Shown piece after piece: positions 52,665-61,843 of a stretch of DNA of 64,000 bases. Within the stretch, counting starts at the first letter, position 1; each line of letters starts with the position of its first letter. Position numbers and translations under genes: made by a program. The DNA lies in contig NZ_JATACI010000002.1 of NCBI RefSeq assembly GCF_037892195.1, forward strand, positions 2,914,001 through 2,978,000, read 5' to 3'. Below the pieces are notes generated by a model that saw only the letters and a program-made list of their open reading frames with translations, was not told the origin of the DNA and ran no database searches. This DNA comes from Yoonia sp. GPGPB17. Its GTDB lineage: Bacteria > Pseudomonadota > Alphaproteobacteria > Rhodobacterales > Rhodobacteraceae.

Positions 52665-52690
52665 GTAAGGTGGATCATGATCCACCTTAC
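52665..52690. repeat. Perfect 26-bp palindrome after tuf
   Basis: GTAAGGTGGATCA is followed directly by its reverse complement. It sits between the tuf stop and the tuf terminator. It differs in sequence from the element before tuf but is of the same short intergenic palindrome type. Confidence 0.85.
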
Positions 52691-52695
52691 AACCA

Positions 52696-52724
52696 AAGGC
52701 CGCTCCATAAGGGGCGGCCTTTTG
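52696..52724 (+). terminator. Terminator of the str operon
   Basis: An 11-bp stem AAGGCCGCTCC/GGGGCGGCCTT (one T-G pair) with loop ATAA spans 52696-52721 and is followed by TTG and more T-rich sequence. It ends transcription after tuf, so rpsJ is in a separate unit. Confidence 0.85.
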
Positions 52725-52748
52725 CGTTTTGCAAATGCTTAATTCTAA

Positions 52749-53506
52749 CTATCGCAATAGATATGCCTCAATCTCTTCTCGAACTTTGTTGTCGACACGA
52801 GTTGTAGAAAAGAAAGGATTACCATTGGCGCCTTGCGTAATTCTAATGATCGTTGGTTCGAAAAAAACGACAGATCGACCGTTCCCACTATTCTCTCTAT
52901 TGATCGCAGCAGTGTCTACGATTGAGTAATTCAAGTTAGCGCCAAATGGACCTCGGATCGAAGACTCAAATGATGCTCCAACTGCGCTCTGTCCTTCGAC
53001 TTGGATCTCCATTTTTTTGCCAGCGTTTGATCGTCAATGACAACAACATAAATGGGGCTTCCGTCGGCTGGCCATCCATTTACAGAGATTTCAGTCAAGC
53101 GGCGCCACTTGTCGGGTTCGGCGTCCCAGTTGTCTTCAAACACATTTCTGACTTGAAAAAATTGCTGAGTAACAAAGTTGGTGATCGTTGCTGTGGTCCG
53201 AGAGGTCACTTCGCCTTGTAGAGCGTCAATTTGAGCTGCGGTTAGATCGATGTTGCCGCCAAATTTTACTTCAGTTGAGAAGTTCACTCTGTCTGTTGTG
53301 CCTTGATCGTCGGTGTCAACATTAAGTTCTCTAAGAACTGCGAGTGGCTGAAGTCTCTTCGCCTGACTATCCCATAGGAGAACCTCTCCAAATTTATAAC
53401 TGCTTCTATCGATGAAGCCACGTTGTGTTTTGCCTCCCAAGGCTTGCATGTTTGCTGTGCAAGCGGAAAGAAGCATCGCGATACCGGCAATAAGTAAGAA
53501 TTTCAT
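52749..53506 (-). CDS. Putative lipoprotein between tuf and rpsJ (frame broken at 53012-53018)
   Basis: The product starts MKFLLIAGIAMLLSACTANM with lipobox LSAC. A GTG at 53524 is an alternative start. The mature part includes ITNFVTQQFFQVRNVFEDNW and GSPIYVVVIDDQTLAKK. The frame is lost in a run of seven A on the minus strand; one more A continues MEIQVEGQSAVGASFESSIR to the stop at 52749, about 252 residues in all. I do not recognise the family. The codon usage and A+T content differ from the ribosomal genes around it. It is on the opposite strand to both neighbours, an insertion into the ribosomal supercluster. Confidence 0.7.
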
Positions 53507-53629
53507 GAGTGCTTTCACTTTCACTAGGTAATAACAGCTATAGAGTTACACCATTAGGCGATTCTTAAAAGAGAAAACATCTTCAGGTAGTGTTTTGCTT
53601 TAGTGACCGTTTCGAAGTACCAACCCCCC

Positions 53630-53658
53630 TTTACACATCCGCTGACTCCCCCTATACG
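53630..53658 (+). promoter_or_regulatory. Promoter of rpsJ-rplC-rplD-rplW
   Basis: TTTACA (53630-53635), a 17-base spacer and TATACG (53653-53658) precede rpsJ by about 120 bases. GACTCCCCCTATACGCC here matches GACTCCTCCTATACGCC at the rpsL promoter except for one base, so the two units are likely co-regulated. Confidence 0.75.
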
Positions 53659-53780
53659 CCCGCTATCCAATAAGGGTGCGCCGCGCGTGCTCTGTATACG
53701 TTGGACCAAAAGACGCGACGAGGGGGTCGGATGAGCCGGCTTCGTCCAATCCGTTAAGGCCCTAGATAAAGGGTGATGAC

Positions 53781-54092
53781 ATGGCAGCGAGCCAAAACAT
53801 CCGTATTCGCCTCAAGGCGTTTGATTTCCGGGTGCTTGATGCAAGCACACAGGAAATCGTCAGCACAGCAAAGCGCACAGGCGCAAGCGTGCGTGGACCG
53901 ATCCCACTTCCAAACAAGATCGAAAAGTTCACCGTTCTGCGTGGCCCCCACGTAGACAAGAAATCCCGCGATCAGTTCGAGATCTGTACACACAAGCGCC
54001 TTCTCGACATCATCGACCCAACGCCACAGACCGTGGACGCGCTGATGAAGCTCGACCTGGCCGCCGGTGTTGACGTCCAGATTTCTGTATAA
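53781..54092 (+). CDS. rpsJ: 30S ribosomal protein S10
   Basis: The 103-residue product has [20 protein letters not shown] and [20 protein letters not shown], both diagnostic. S10 (NusE) also takes part in antitermination. It opens the S10 unit, with its own promoter after the lipoprotein insertion; rplC follows after 12 bases. Confidence 0.98.
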   Translation: MAASQNIRIRLKAFDFRVLDASTQEIVSTAKRTGASVRGPIPLPNKIEKFTVLRGPHVDKKSRDQFEICTHKRLLDIIDPTPQTVDALMKLDLAAGVDVQISV

Positions 54093-54104
54093 GGAGGCAC
54101 CAAC

Positions 54105-54959
54105 ATGCTCCGTACAGGATTGATCGCAAAGAAAGTCGGCATGACCCGGCTTTTCATGGAAGACGGCAAGCAGATCCCTGTGACCGTTCTTTCCCTCGAG
54201 AACCTGCAGGTTGTCGCACAGCGTACTGCTGACACAAACGGCTACACGGCTGTTCAGCTAGGTGCAGGCAACGCCAAGGCCAAGCGCACATCCAAAGCGA
54301 TGCGCGGTCACTTTGCCAAGGCCAAGGTAGAACCCAAGCGCAAGGTTGCTGAGTTCCGCGTTGCCCCAGAGAACATGATCAACGTGGGTGAGACGCTGAC
54401 AGCGAACCACTACTTCGAAGGTCAGTTCGTTGACGTTTGTGGTACATCCATCGGTAAAGGTTTTGCCGGTGCGATGAAGCGCCACAACTTTGGTGGTCTG
54501 CGCGCGACACACGGTGTTTCGATCTCGCACCGTTCGCATGGTTCCACAGGCCAGTGTCAGGATCCGGGCAAAGTCTTCAAAGGTAAGAAGATGGCCGGTC
54601 ACATGGGTGCGGCGAAAGTCACTACTCAGAACCTGCAAGTGGTCAAGACAGATGCTGACCGTGGTGTCATCATGGTCAAAGGCGCTGTTCCAGGCTCCAA
54701 AGGTGGCTGGGTCACAATCAAGGATGCGGTGAAAAAGCCAACGCCTGAGAACGTGATTTACCCTGCTGGTCTGAAATCCATGGCCGAAGAAGCAGAGCGT
54801 CTGGCTGAAGAAGCTGCCGCCGCTGCTGCCGCTGAAGAGGAAGCCGCCGCAAAGGCCGCTGCCGAAGCAGAGCAGGCCGCGCTGGAAGCTGCGGAAGCAG
54901 AAGCCACAACTGAAGCCTCGGCAGATGATGCCGCGCCAGAAGAAGGTGAAAAAGAATGA
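54105..54959 (+). CDS. rplC: 50S ribosomal protein L3 with Ala/Glu-rich tail
   Basis: The 284-residue product starts [20 protein letters not shown] and has the [20 protein letters not shown] and [19 protein letters not shown] region near the peptidyl-transferase centre. After about residue 222 it carries a tail of some 60 residues made almost only of Ala, Glu and Asp, ending [14 protein letters not shown]. The common bacterial L3 is about 210 residues, so the tail is an addition, probably a charged helix at the ribosome surface. It overlaps rplD by four bases (ATGA). Confidence 0.97.
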   Translation: MLRTGLIAKKVGMTRLFMEDGKQIPVTVLSLENLQVVAQRTADTNGYTAVQLGAGNAKAKRTSKAMRGHFAKAKVEPKRKVAEFRVAPENMINVGETLTANHYFEGQFVDVCGTSIGKGFAGAMKRHNFGGLRATHGVSISHRSHGSTGQCQDPGKVFKGKKMAGHMGAAKVTTQNLQVVKTDADRGVIMVKGAVPGSKGGWVTIKDAVKKPTPENVIYPAGLKSMAEEAERLAEEAAAAAAAEEEAAAKAAAEAEQAALEAAEAEATTEASADDAAPEEGEKE

Positions 54960-55576
54960 AGGCTGATGCAATCAAACTGGACGGCAAGAAAGCTGGTTCC
55001 GTCGAACTGAACGACGAGATCTTCGGTCTTGAGCCGCGCAAGGACATCTTGCACCGCGTCGTTCGCTGGCAGCGCAACAAGGCAATGGCAGGCACACACG
55101 ATGTGCTGGGTCGTTCCGAAGTGAGCTATTCCACCAAGAAGATCTATCGCCAAAAGGGCACAGGTGGCGCACGTCACGGCTCTCGTGGTGCACCGATCTT
55201 CCGGTCCGGTGGTATCTACAAGGGTCCAACGCCCCGTAGCCACGCGCATGATCTGCCCAAGAAGTTCCGCAAGCTTGGTCTCAAGCACGCTTTGTCCGCG
55301 AAAGTGGCCGCTGGCGAGCTGGTGGTTGTCGATAGCATCGACATGAAAGATGCCAAGACATCGGCACTGGCCAAGCAGGTCGGGTCCCTTGGTTGGAAGC
55401 GCGCGCTGGTCATCGACGGTGCCGAAGTAAACGAAAACTTCAAGAAGGCAGCCGCCAACATCAACACTCTGAACGTTCTCCCCTCACAGGGTGCGAACGT
55501 TTACGACATCCTGAAGTCTGACACACTCGTGTTGACCAAAGCAGGCGTCGAAGCTCTGGAGGCTCGTTTGTCATGA
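54956..55576 (+). CDS. rplD: 50S ribosomal protein L4
   Basis: The 206-residue product has the exit-tunnel loop region [20 protein letters not shown] and [19 protein letters not shown]. It overlaps rplC and rplW by four bases each (ATGA). In enterobacteria L4 represses its own operon; no leader evidence for that is visible here. Confidence 0.98.
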   Translation: MKADAIKLDGKKAGSVELNDEIFGLEPRKDILHRVVRWQRNKAMAGTHDVLGRSEVSYSTKKIYRQKGTGGARHGSRGAPIFRSGGIYKGPTPRSHAHDLPKKFRKLGLKHALSAKVAAGELVVVDSIDMKDAKTSALAKQVGSLGWKRALVIDGAEVNENFKKAAANINTLNVLPSQGANVYDILKSDTLVLTKAGVEALEARLS

Positions 55577-55869
55577 ACGCCAAAGCAGAACATTACGATG
55601 TGATCCGCAAGCCGGTCATCACCGAGAAAGCAACAATGGCTTCTGAGGCCAATGCTGTTGTTTTCGAAGTGGCGATCGACGCCAATAAGCCGATGATCAA
55701 GGAAGCTGTTGAAAGCCTCTTTGGTGTGAAGGTCAAAGCGGTCAACACATCCATCACCAAAGGTAAAGTGAAGCGCTTTCGCGGATCACTGGGTACACGT
55801 AAGGACGTGAAGAAAGCCTATGTGACGCTGGAAGAAGGCAACACGATTGATGTCTCGACTGGTCTTTGA
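55573..55869 (+). CDS. rplW: 50S ribosomal protein L23
   Basis: The 98-residue product starts [20 protein letters not shown] and has VEVKAVNT-like [21 protein letters not shown]23 docks trigger factor and SRP at the exit tunnel. It is followed not by rplB but by a terminator and a 1.7-kb insertion with an AbiTii-type gene. Confidence 0.97.
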   Translation: MNAKAEHYDVIRKPVITEKATMASEANAVVFEVAIDANKPMIKEAVESLFGVKVKAVNTSITKGKVKRFRGSLGTRKDVKKAYVTLEEGNTIDVSTGL

Positions 55870-55888
55870 TCAGACGTTGAAAGAACTG

Positions 55889-55928
55889 AAAGGGCCCTCG
55901 GTGCAAACCGGGGGCCTTTTTTGTTTTT
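55889..55928 (+). terminator. Terminator after rplW
   Basis: A 14-bp stem with two G-T pairs (AAAGGGCCCTCGGT with ACCGGGGGCCTTTT, loop GCAA) is followed by TTGTTTTT. It closes the rpsJ-rplC-rplD-rplW unit before the insertion. Confidence 0.85.
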
Positions 55929-56117
55929 CGGGTCATAAGCCACAGGGAGCGCGGTAAATATCTGGCTCGATGCCCTTGCGATCGTTATGCTTGAGCCAAC
56001 GCTTGCCAAAAACTCAAGGGCGAGCGATGGCCCGTGGGTTGGCATCGGTTAGATCTCTGTCTGGCAATTTATGGCAGCCGCCCATGCGGAAACGTCGCGA
56101 TGTGCGTAACGCTAGCA

Positions 56118-56166
56118 AAGCGCCAGCCCGCCGGACGGGCCGTCGCTGGCCCGGCGCCTGCGGCTT
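56118..56166. repeat. GC-rich palindromic segment in the rplW-rplB insertion
   Basis: The segment has overlapping inverted repeats (GCCAGC/GCTGGC and GCCCG/CGGGC around CCGGA). Its composition stands out from the A+T-rich flanks. It could be one copy of a dispersed intergenic repeat, but no second copy is in this window. Confidence 0.4.
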
Positions 56167-56394
56167 GATTCCGGGCTATACGCACGAGAACGCATTGATA
56201 CTGCATGCCACAAGCATTTGGGGAGAAAACGCATTTTTATCTATCAAAGAACCAAGCTATCCCGCTGCTAGACAATTCGCCCACTAAATGTTTGGGTCGT
56301 ATCAAAGGCGCAGGCAAATCAAACGTTCAGTACTTTTTAGTGCACGTCTGCTCCCGAATAATACTGCCTAGTGATTTATTTGATGGGAGGATGG

Positions 56395-57314
56395 ATGGCA
56401 CTTCTTCACGAAATTCAAGCTGCACTTCTCGATGATAAAGTTGGTGTGGGCTCCATCCTATTGAAGTTGCGCTTCCTTGCAGCAAAGCTTGACGCAGATA
56501 TTCTTGAAGATTGGGTAATGTTTGAGTCTGAGGGTTATCCCGATGATGCGGTTATTCCAGCTTATCGAAGGTAAAAATTACCTATACTGGAACATTCGTT
56601 GATATCGCTAAGCGGATCAACAACGTCACGATCCCGAGCCACCTAGTTGAGCAAATAGCAGGTAAGCAGTGGATCAATTACGATCTTCGTGAAGGATTGG
56701 CAGTGATCGACCAACAGTTAGTGAACTTGGGTGATAATACCCACTTCAGCATTGATGCCAGTAACCTTAAGTTACTCTTGCAAGGCAAAGTCTATGAAGG
56801 AATGGCTATCGTCGAGATTAATAGCCGAATTGATGTTGGGGCGTTTACCCGCGTTCAGCAGACCGTGAGATCAAAGACGCTCGATTTTGTCCTAAAGCTC
56901 GAGAAACAAATCCCGTCTGCCTTAGAGATAGCAATTGGCGAAGCCAATGCTGGCATCTCGCCAAAAGAAATCGAAGAAGTGAAGCAGCTTACCCAGCAAG
57001 TATTCTATGGAGATGTAACTAACATACATGCGGGTTCAGATTCCGTCGTGAATCTCAGTGTTACCAAGGGTGACACAGGCGCTTTGATTGAAGCTCTTAC
57101 GTCGAAGGGGATTCCTGAGCAGGAAGCCGCGGAACTGGCAGCAATTGCCAAAGCGGAAGGTCCAGAATCTGAAGAAGCACCGCTGGGTGGTGGCGCTCAG
57201 GAGTGGGTGAAGGCAAAATTGCAAGACGGAGCATCGGAGGTTTGGGGGGTAGGCAAAGCGATAGCGAAGGAAGTCATTGCAGAAGGGCTGAAGCAATACT
57301 ATGGGTTGAAGTAG
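56395..57314 (+). CDS. AbiTii domain protein, putative phage defence (frame broken near 56570-56571)
   Basis: The N-terminal piece MALLHEIQAALLDDKVGVGS with KLRFLAAKLDADILEDWVMF, then ESEGYPDDAVIPAYRR, matches the AbiTii domain pattern. The frame is lost at CGAAGGTAAAAATT; one more G gives Arg-Val-Lys-Ile and joins the rest (INYDLREGLAVIDQQ, VRSKTLDFVLKLEKQIPSAL, GDTGALIEALTSKGIPEQEA) into 306 residues, the usual size. GGGAGG precedes the ATG. AbiTii proteins are linked to abortive infection; the mechanism is not known. It lies inside the S10 cluster between rplW and rplB, with lower G+C than its neighbours, suggesting acquisition. Confidence 0.75.
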
Positions 57315-57395
57315 CCCGAAGTTTTAAGTTCTACTTTATCGAAGGCGCACAAGTTGTATCGCAACGGAGATGCCTGAAAAACCACACCCCAACAC

Positions 57396-57424
57396 TTGCC
57401 ACCCTCACCCCTCCCTGCTACATC
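57396..57424 (+). promoter_or_regulatory. Candidate promoter of rplB-rpsS-rplV-rpsC-rplP
   Basis: TTGCCA (57396-57401), a 17-base spacer and TACATC (57419-57424) lie 123 bases before rplB. The ten bases CTGCTACATC are identical to those of the candidate atpH promoter, and the -35 boxes differ by one base. A new promoter is needed here because a terminator and the AbiTii gene separate rplB from rplW. Confidence 0.6.
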
Positions 57425-57547
57425 CCCGCAATCGCTTGGCCTCGGATTCGTTCCGGGGTCTTTGTGATATGACTAACGGGCACCTACGGGGGCCTTTCAC
57501 ATCAGGGTTCCACCTAGGGGCCCGCCAAGCAAACGGAAGAAGCTAAC

Positions 57548-58392
57548 ATGGCACTCAAGTCGTACAAACCGACGACGCCGGGCCAGCGTGGGCTGGTGCT
57601 GATCGACCGTTCGGAGCTTTGGAAAGGACGTCCTGTCAAATCCCTCACACAGGGTTTGACCAAATCGGGCGGCCGGAACAACACCGGACGGATCACTATG
57701 CGTCGTATTGGTGGGGGCGCTAAGCGTCTTTACCGCATCGTCGATTTCAAGCGGAACAAGCTGGACATGTCCGCTGTTGTCGCACGGATCGAATATGACC
57801 CGAACCGCACCGCATTCATCGCGCTGATCCAGTACGAAGACGGTACACAGAATTATATCCTTGCCCCACAGCGTTTGGCTGTTGGTGACAAGGTGATCGC
57901 ATCGGCCAAGGCTGACATTAAGCCCGGCAACGCAATGCCCTTCAGCGGCATGCCCATCGGTACGATCGTTCACAACATCGAAATGAAGCCAGGCAAAGGC
58001 GGCCAGATCGCCCGTGCAGCTTAAGCACCTACGCCCAGTTTGTGGGTCGTGATGGTGGTTATGCACAGGTCCGTTTGTCTTCTGGCGAATTGCGCCTGAT
58101 CCGTCAGGAATGCATGGCCACTGTCGGTGCTGTATCGAACCCTGATAACTCCAACCAGAACTTCGGCAAAGCGGGCCGGACCCGTCACAAGGGCATCCGC
58201 CCAAGTGTCCGTGGTGTTGCGATGAACCCGATCGACCACCCGCACGGTGGTGGTGAAGGCCGCACATCTGGTGGTCGTACGCCTGTGACACCTTGGGGCA
58301 AAGACACCAAGGGCAAGCGTACCCGTAACAAGAACAAAGCATCGCAGCGCCTTATCGTGCGTTCGCGTCATGCCAAGAAGAAGGGTCGTTAA
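57548..58392 (+). CDS. rplB: 50S ribosomal protein L2 (frame broken at 58022-58026)
   Basis: The product starts [20 protein letters not shown] and ends [20 protein letters not shown]. The frame stops after KGGQIARAA at TAA 58022-58024; two bases out of register it continues [20 protein letters not shown]. The break reads GCA GCT TAAGC ACC TAC where the invariant Ala-Ala-Gly-Thr-Tyr is expected. With GGC restored L2 has 280 residues, the usual length. The second half has no start site of its own and contains the essential [13 protein letters not shown] peptidyl-transferase loop, so the break cannot be tolerated as written. Confidence 0.94.
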
Positions 58393-58394
58393 TT

Positions 58395-58673
58395 ATGGCT
58401 CGTTCCGTCTGGAAAGGCCCCTTTGTGGACGCCTATGTTTTGAAAAAAGCAGAAGCATCCCGCGAAAGCGGCCGCAACGAAGTGATCAAGATCTGGTCGC
58501 GTCGTTCTACTATCCTGCCTCAGTTCGTTGGTCTGACCTTTGGTGTCTACAACGGCAAGAAGCACATCCCTGTCAACGTCACGGAAGACATGATTGGTCA
58601 GAAGTTCGGTGAATACTCACCAACACGCACCTACTATGGTCACGCCGCTGACAAAAAAGCGAAACGGAAATAA
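58395..58673 (+). CDS. rpsS: 30S ribosomal protein S19
   Basis: The 92-residue product starts [20 protein letters not shown] and has [20 protein letters not shown]. It binds the 16S head region with S13. It starts two bases after rplB and is followed after three bases by rplV. Confidence 0.98.
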   Translation: MARSVWKGPFVDAYVLKKAEASRESGRNEVIKIWSRRSTILPQFVGLTFGVYNGKKHIPVNVTEDMIGQKFGEYSPTRTYYGHAADKKAKRK

Positions 58674-58676
58674 GCC

Positions 58677-59057
58677 ATGAGCAAGGATAAGAATCCCCGC
58701 CGCGTGGCCGATAACGAAGCGATGGCAAAACTGCGCATGCTTCGCACGTCTCCGCAGAAGCTGAACCTCGTTGCTGGCCTGATCCGCGGCAAGAAAGTTG
58801 AGCAGGCGCTGACTGACCTGACTTTCAGCAAAAAGCGGATTTCGGACGATGTGAAGAAGTGTCTTCAGTCGGCCATCGCCAATGCAGAAAACAACCACAA
58901 CCTTGACGTCGATGAACTGGTCGTCGCAGAGGCATATGTTGGCAAGAACCTGACCATGAAGCGCGGACGCCCTCGGGCCCGTGGCCGTTTTGGTAAGATC
59001 ATCAAGCCGTTTGCTGAAATCACCATCAAGGTGCGTCAAGTTGAGGAGCAATCATAA
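58677..59057 (+). CDS. rplV: 50S ribosomal protein L22
   Basis: The 126-residue product has [20 protein letters not shown] and the exit-tunnel hairpin with [20 protein letters not shown]. Its stop overlaps the rpsC start by one base (TAATG). Its in-frame GCT-GGC Ala-Gly pair (58773-58778) is intact. Confidence 0.98.
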   Translation: MSKDKNPRRVADNEAMAKLRMLRTSPQKLNLVAGLIRGKKVEQALTDLTFSKKRISDDVKKCLQSAIANAENNHNLDVDELVVAEAYVGKNLTMKRGRPRARGRFGKIIKPFAEITIKVRQVEEQS

Positions 59058-59758
59058 TGGGTAACAAAGTAAACCCGATCGGTATGCGTCTTCAGGTCAA
59101 CCGCACCTGGGATAGCCGCTGGTACGCGGACACCAAAGACTATGGCGACCTTTTGTTGGAAGACCTGAAGATCAAGGACTTCATCAAGAAAGAATGCGCA
59201 CAGTCCGGCATCAGCCGCGTGATCATCGAACGTCCGCACAAAAAGTGCCGCGTCACGATCCACGCAGCCCGCCCTGGTGTGATCATCGGTAAGAAAGGTG
59301 CAGACATCGAAGGTCTGCGCAAAAAGCTTGCCGCGCTCACAGATAGTGAGCTGCACCTGAACATCGTTGAAGTCCGCAAGCCTGAGCTTGACGCAGCCTT
59401 GGTTGCCGAAAGCATTGGTCAGCAGCTGGAACGCCGTGTGTCTTTCCGTCGCGCGATGAAGCGTTCGGTTCAGAACGCGATGCGCATGGGCGCCTTGGGT
59501 ATCCGGGTCAACCTTGCGGGTCGTCTGGGCGGTGCTGAAATTGCCCGTACTGAATGGTACCGTGAAGGTCGCGTTCCGCTGCACACATTGCGTGCCGACA
59601 TCGACTATGCGCTGTATGAGGCGATGACGCCTTATGGGATCATCGGCATCAAGGTCTTCATCTACAAAGGTGAGATCATGGAGCACGATCCATCAGCGCA
59701 TGACCGCAAACACGCTGAGCTGCAAGAGGGCGCTGTCCCTCGCGGCCCACGCCGCTAA
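59057..59758 (+). CDS. rpsC: 30S ribosomal protein S3
   Basis: The 233-residue product starts [20 protein letters not shown] and has the KH domain motif [20 protein letters not shown] and the helicase-related C-domain ([20 protein letters not shown]). AAGGAGG lies after its stop as the rplP ribosome site. Confidence 0.98.
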   Translation: MGNKVNPIGMRLQVNRTWDSRWYADTKDYGDLLLEDLKIKDFIKKECAQSGISRVIIERPHKKCRVTIHAARPGVIIGKKGADIEGLRKKLAALTDSELHLNIVEVRKPELDAALVAESIGQQLERRVSFRRAMKRSVQNAMRMGALGIRVNLAGRLGGAEIARTEWYREGRVPLHTLRADIDYALYEAMTPYGIIGIKVFIYKGEIMEHDPSAHDRKHAELQEGAVPRGPRR

Positions 59759-59770
59759 GGAGGGCAGGAT

Positions 59771-60184
59771 ATGCTGCAACCAAAGCGTACAAAACACCGC
59801 AAGCTGCACAAAGGCCGCATCAAGGGTCTGGCAAAGGGCGGGTCTGACCTGAACTTTGGCACCTACGGCCTGAAGGCGCTTGAGCCTGAGCGGGTGACAG
59901 CCCGCCAGATCGAAGCCGCACGTCGTGCCATGACGCGTCACATGAAGCGTCAGGGTCGTGTCTGGATCCGTATCTTCCCTGATGTGCCTGTCACATCAAA
60001 GCCTATCGAAGTACGGATGGGTAAAGGTAAAGGTTCGATCGATTTTTGGGCATGCAAGGTCAAACCCGGCCGCGTGATGTTCGAAATCGACGGCGTGAAC
60101 GAGACGATCGCACGCGAGGCCCTGCGCCTTGCCGCGATGAAGCTGCCGATCAAGACACGGACCGTGGTTCGCGAAGATTGGTAA
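59771..60184 (+). CDS. rplP: 50S ribosomal protein L16
   Basis: The 137-residue product starts [20 protein letters not shown] and has [20 protein letters not shown] and [19 protein letters not shown]. It is the last gene of the rplB unit; a strong terminator follows 38 bases after the stop, before two inserted genes. Confidence 0.98.
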   Translation: MLQPKRTKHRKLHKGRIKGLAKGGSDLNFGTYGLKALEPERVTARQIEAARRAMTRHMKRQGRVWIRIFPDVPVTSKPIEVRMGKGKGSIDFWACKVKPGRVMFEIDGVNETIAREALRLAAMKLPIKTRTVVREDW

Positions 60185-60222
60185 GTGGTTTCGGGGTAAG
60201 CCCTGACCTACCTTAGAATGTG

Positions 60223-60262
60223 AAGCCCCTGCCGAGCGATCGGTGGGGGCTTTCTGTTTTGA
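60223..60262 (+). terminator. Terminator after rplP
   Basis: A 13-bp stem with two G-T pairs (AAGCCCCTGCCGA with its partner, loop GCGA) spans 60223-60252 and is followed by TCTGTTTT. It separates rplP from the inserted NADAR gene. Confidence 0.82.
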
Positions 60263-60283
60263 GGGTTGGTGCTATAGAAACGT

Positions 60284-60799
60284 ATGACCGATAACTCCGC
60301 AGCATATCATTTCTATTGGAACGGCCCTTTCAGTCAGTGACAACACGCTGAATTCGAGTTGGACGGGGTTCGCTTTTCGACTGCAGAGCAGGCAATGATG
60401 TATAAGAAGGCATTGCTTTTTGATGATGCAGAGATTGCGGATGCGATACTGACTGCTACAGACCCTGGGAAACAAAAACCACTGGGTCGGCAGGTACGTG
60501 GTTTCAATGAACAGGTGTGGTGTGAGCATCGTGAAGGCATCGTCAGGTCCATCAATTACGCCAAATTTGCACAGAACAAGGGGCTGCGTCGCAAACTCTT
60601 TCAGACCGGAGACAAGGCGCTGGTTGAGGCCAGTCCGCTTGACGTGATCTGGGGTATTGGACTGGATAAGGCTACGGCCATTGAAACGCCTTCTGATCTG
60701 TGGCCGGGAAAGAACCTTTTGGGGCAAATCGTAACGCAGGTCAAAGAACAGCTGGCCCAAGAGTTTCCGGATGAGGTTGCGTCAATCGCGCCGGTATAA
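60284..60799 (+). pseudogene. NADAR family gene with an in-frame TGA at codon 19
   Basis: From ATG 60284 the frame reads TDNSAAYHFYWNGPFSQ, then TGA (60338-60340), then QHAEFELDGVRFSTAEQAMM and GDKALVEASPLDVIWGIG, to 60799 in the same frame (171 codons). NADAR (YbiA/DUF1768) enzymes act on N-glycosidic bonds of ADP-ribose or riboflavin intermediates. In this family the motif FSQW is usual, so TGA stands where TGG (Trp) is expected: a single G-to-A change. It may be a real nonsense mutation, a read error, or Trp decoding. A downstream start would lose the N-terminal strand. It lies between rplP and rpmC. Confidence 0.78.
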
Positions 60800-60880
60800 A
60801 TTGGTTGCATTCGCGTCGGTATCTTCATCGCTTATGTTGGCGTGGTGCCCTGTTTGCATCTGTCCTGCCCGGCTTGCCGG

Positions 60881-61009
60881 GCAGCGCCCGGACCTCCCCC
60901 ATGGGGAGGGCGCTTTTACAACGTCGCAACAAGCCGGACCTTCGCAATTGAATGCAGTCACCCGCCAATCAGTCTTGTCGGAGCGCCCACCCCGAGGTCC
61001 GGGCGCTGC
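60881..61009. repeat. 16-bp inverted repeat flanking a 97-base spacer
   Basis: GCAGCGCCCGGACCTC at 60881-60896 and its exact complement at 60994-61009 face each other between the ends of two converging genes. Next to the left arm lies a smaller palindrome (CCTCCCCCATGGGGAGG, 60893-60909). It may form a large hairpin or mark an inserted segment. Confidence 0.6.
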
Positions 61010-61024
61010 CCTCTGTCGCGGCTG

Positions 61025-61645
61025 TCATTCCCACTTGTAATTGAAACTTACAGATATCCGCTCTTCGTCGGCCATGTTCATTGGCACCTCGTGCCGTAGC
61101 CAGCTTTCCCATAGCAGCACATCGCCCACCAATGGTTTCGCATAAATGAATGTCCGCAGTTCGTCGCGCGCCTCTTTCACCCGGGTGGGGGCGGCCATCA
61201 TCATGGGCAGCCGCGGGTCTTCGAGTTTGAGCGCACTCGCCCCATCGGGCATGGCGACGTAGGTCGTGCCACTGATCACCGAATGGGGGTGGATGTGGCT
61301 CGTGTGGATGCCGCCTTCGGGCAGGATGTTGATCCAGATGTCTTCGAGTTGGAGTTTCTTGTCGCCCAAGTCGAATTGGAGGTCTGCAGTGAACGCTGCG
61401 ACATGAGCGTCGAGGACTTTGACCAGATCGGCGAAAATCGGGAAGCGCCATGGCAGGTCGCTAAGCGAGGCGTAGGAGGTGTAGCCGGGATAGCCGTTCT
61501 CTTCGCACCAGTCCTGCCCCGCTTCATCGTCGTCGGCGATGACAAGGCAGGAGTTTTCAAGCTCAGCTGGGTCAATCGGGCCGCCATGCTCAGAGAGCGT
61601 GGCGTGGTAAAGGCGGGTCGCGAAGAGGGATTTGATATCTGACAT
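61025..61645 (-). CDS. TIGR02466 family putative 2OG-Fe(II) oxygenase
   Basis: The 206-residue product starts MSDIKSLFATRLYHATLSEH, as in TIGR02466 proteins. It has HTSHIHPHSVISGTTYVAMP (possible iron-binding His) and WLRHEVPMNMADEERISVSF (distal His and the Arg that would hold 2-oxoglutarate). The substrate is unknown. It is on the minus strand between rplP and rpmC, opposite to all ribosomal genes, and its ribosome site is weak. An upstream in-frame start at 61702 is possible but lacks support. Confidence 0.82.
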   Translation of the reverse strand: MSDIKSLFATRLYHATLSEHGGPIDPAELENSCLVIADDDEAGQDWCEENGYPGYTSYASLSDLPWRFPIFADLVKVLDAHVAAFTADLQFDLGDKKLQLEDIWINILPEGGIHTSHIHPHSVISGTTYVAMPDGASALKLEDPRLPMMMAAPTRVKEARDELRTFIYAKPLVGDVLLWESWLRHEVPMNMADEERISVSFNYKWE

Positions 61646-61843
61646 GCCGCGTTGATATCGGGGCAGGGCAGCTAGGTATAGTGTGTCATCAATGACGCCC
61701 ACATAAAGCCCTGCAACTCTTTGCTCACAAGGGGTTGCTTTATGTTGGGATGGGGTCTAAACGGCCCACTTATACCCCCACTCCACCGGGAATCGGGTGA
61801 CGTTTCGTACGGCCTGCCGGTGATGTTGACAAAGGAATATGGC

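Larger units (their letters stand above)
55870..56394. other. 525-base spacer between rplW and the AbiTii gene
   Basis: After the rplW terminator I see no gene that I can support. The stretch holds a GC-rich palindromic segment (56118-56166) and then A+T-rich sequence leading to the AbiTii gene. It may be the remnant of an insertion boundary. Confidence 0.5.

Noticed and set aside
51180-52685. A 501-codon frame antisense to tuf
   Set aside because: tuf is certain on the plus strand; the antisense product is low-complexity His/Val-rich shadow sequence.
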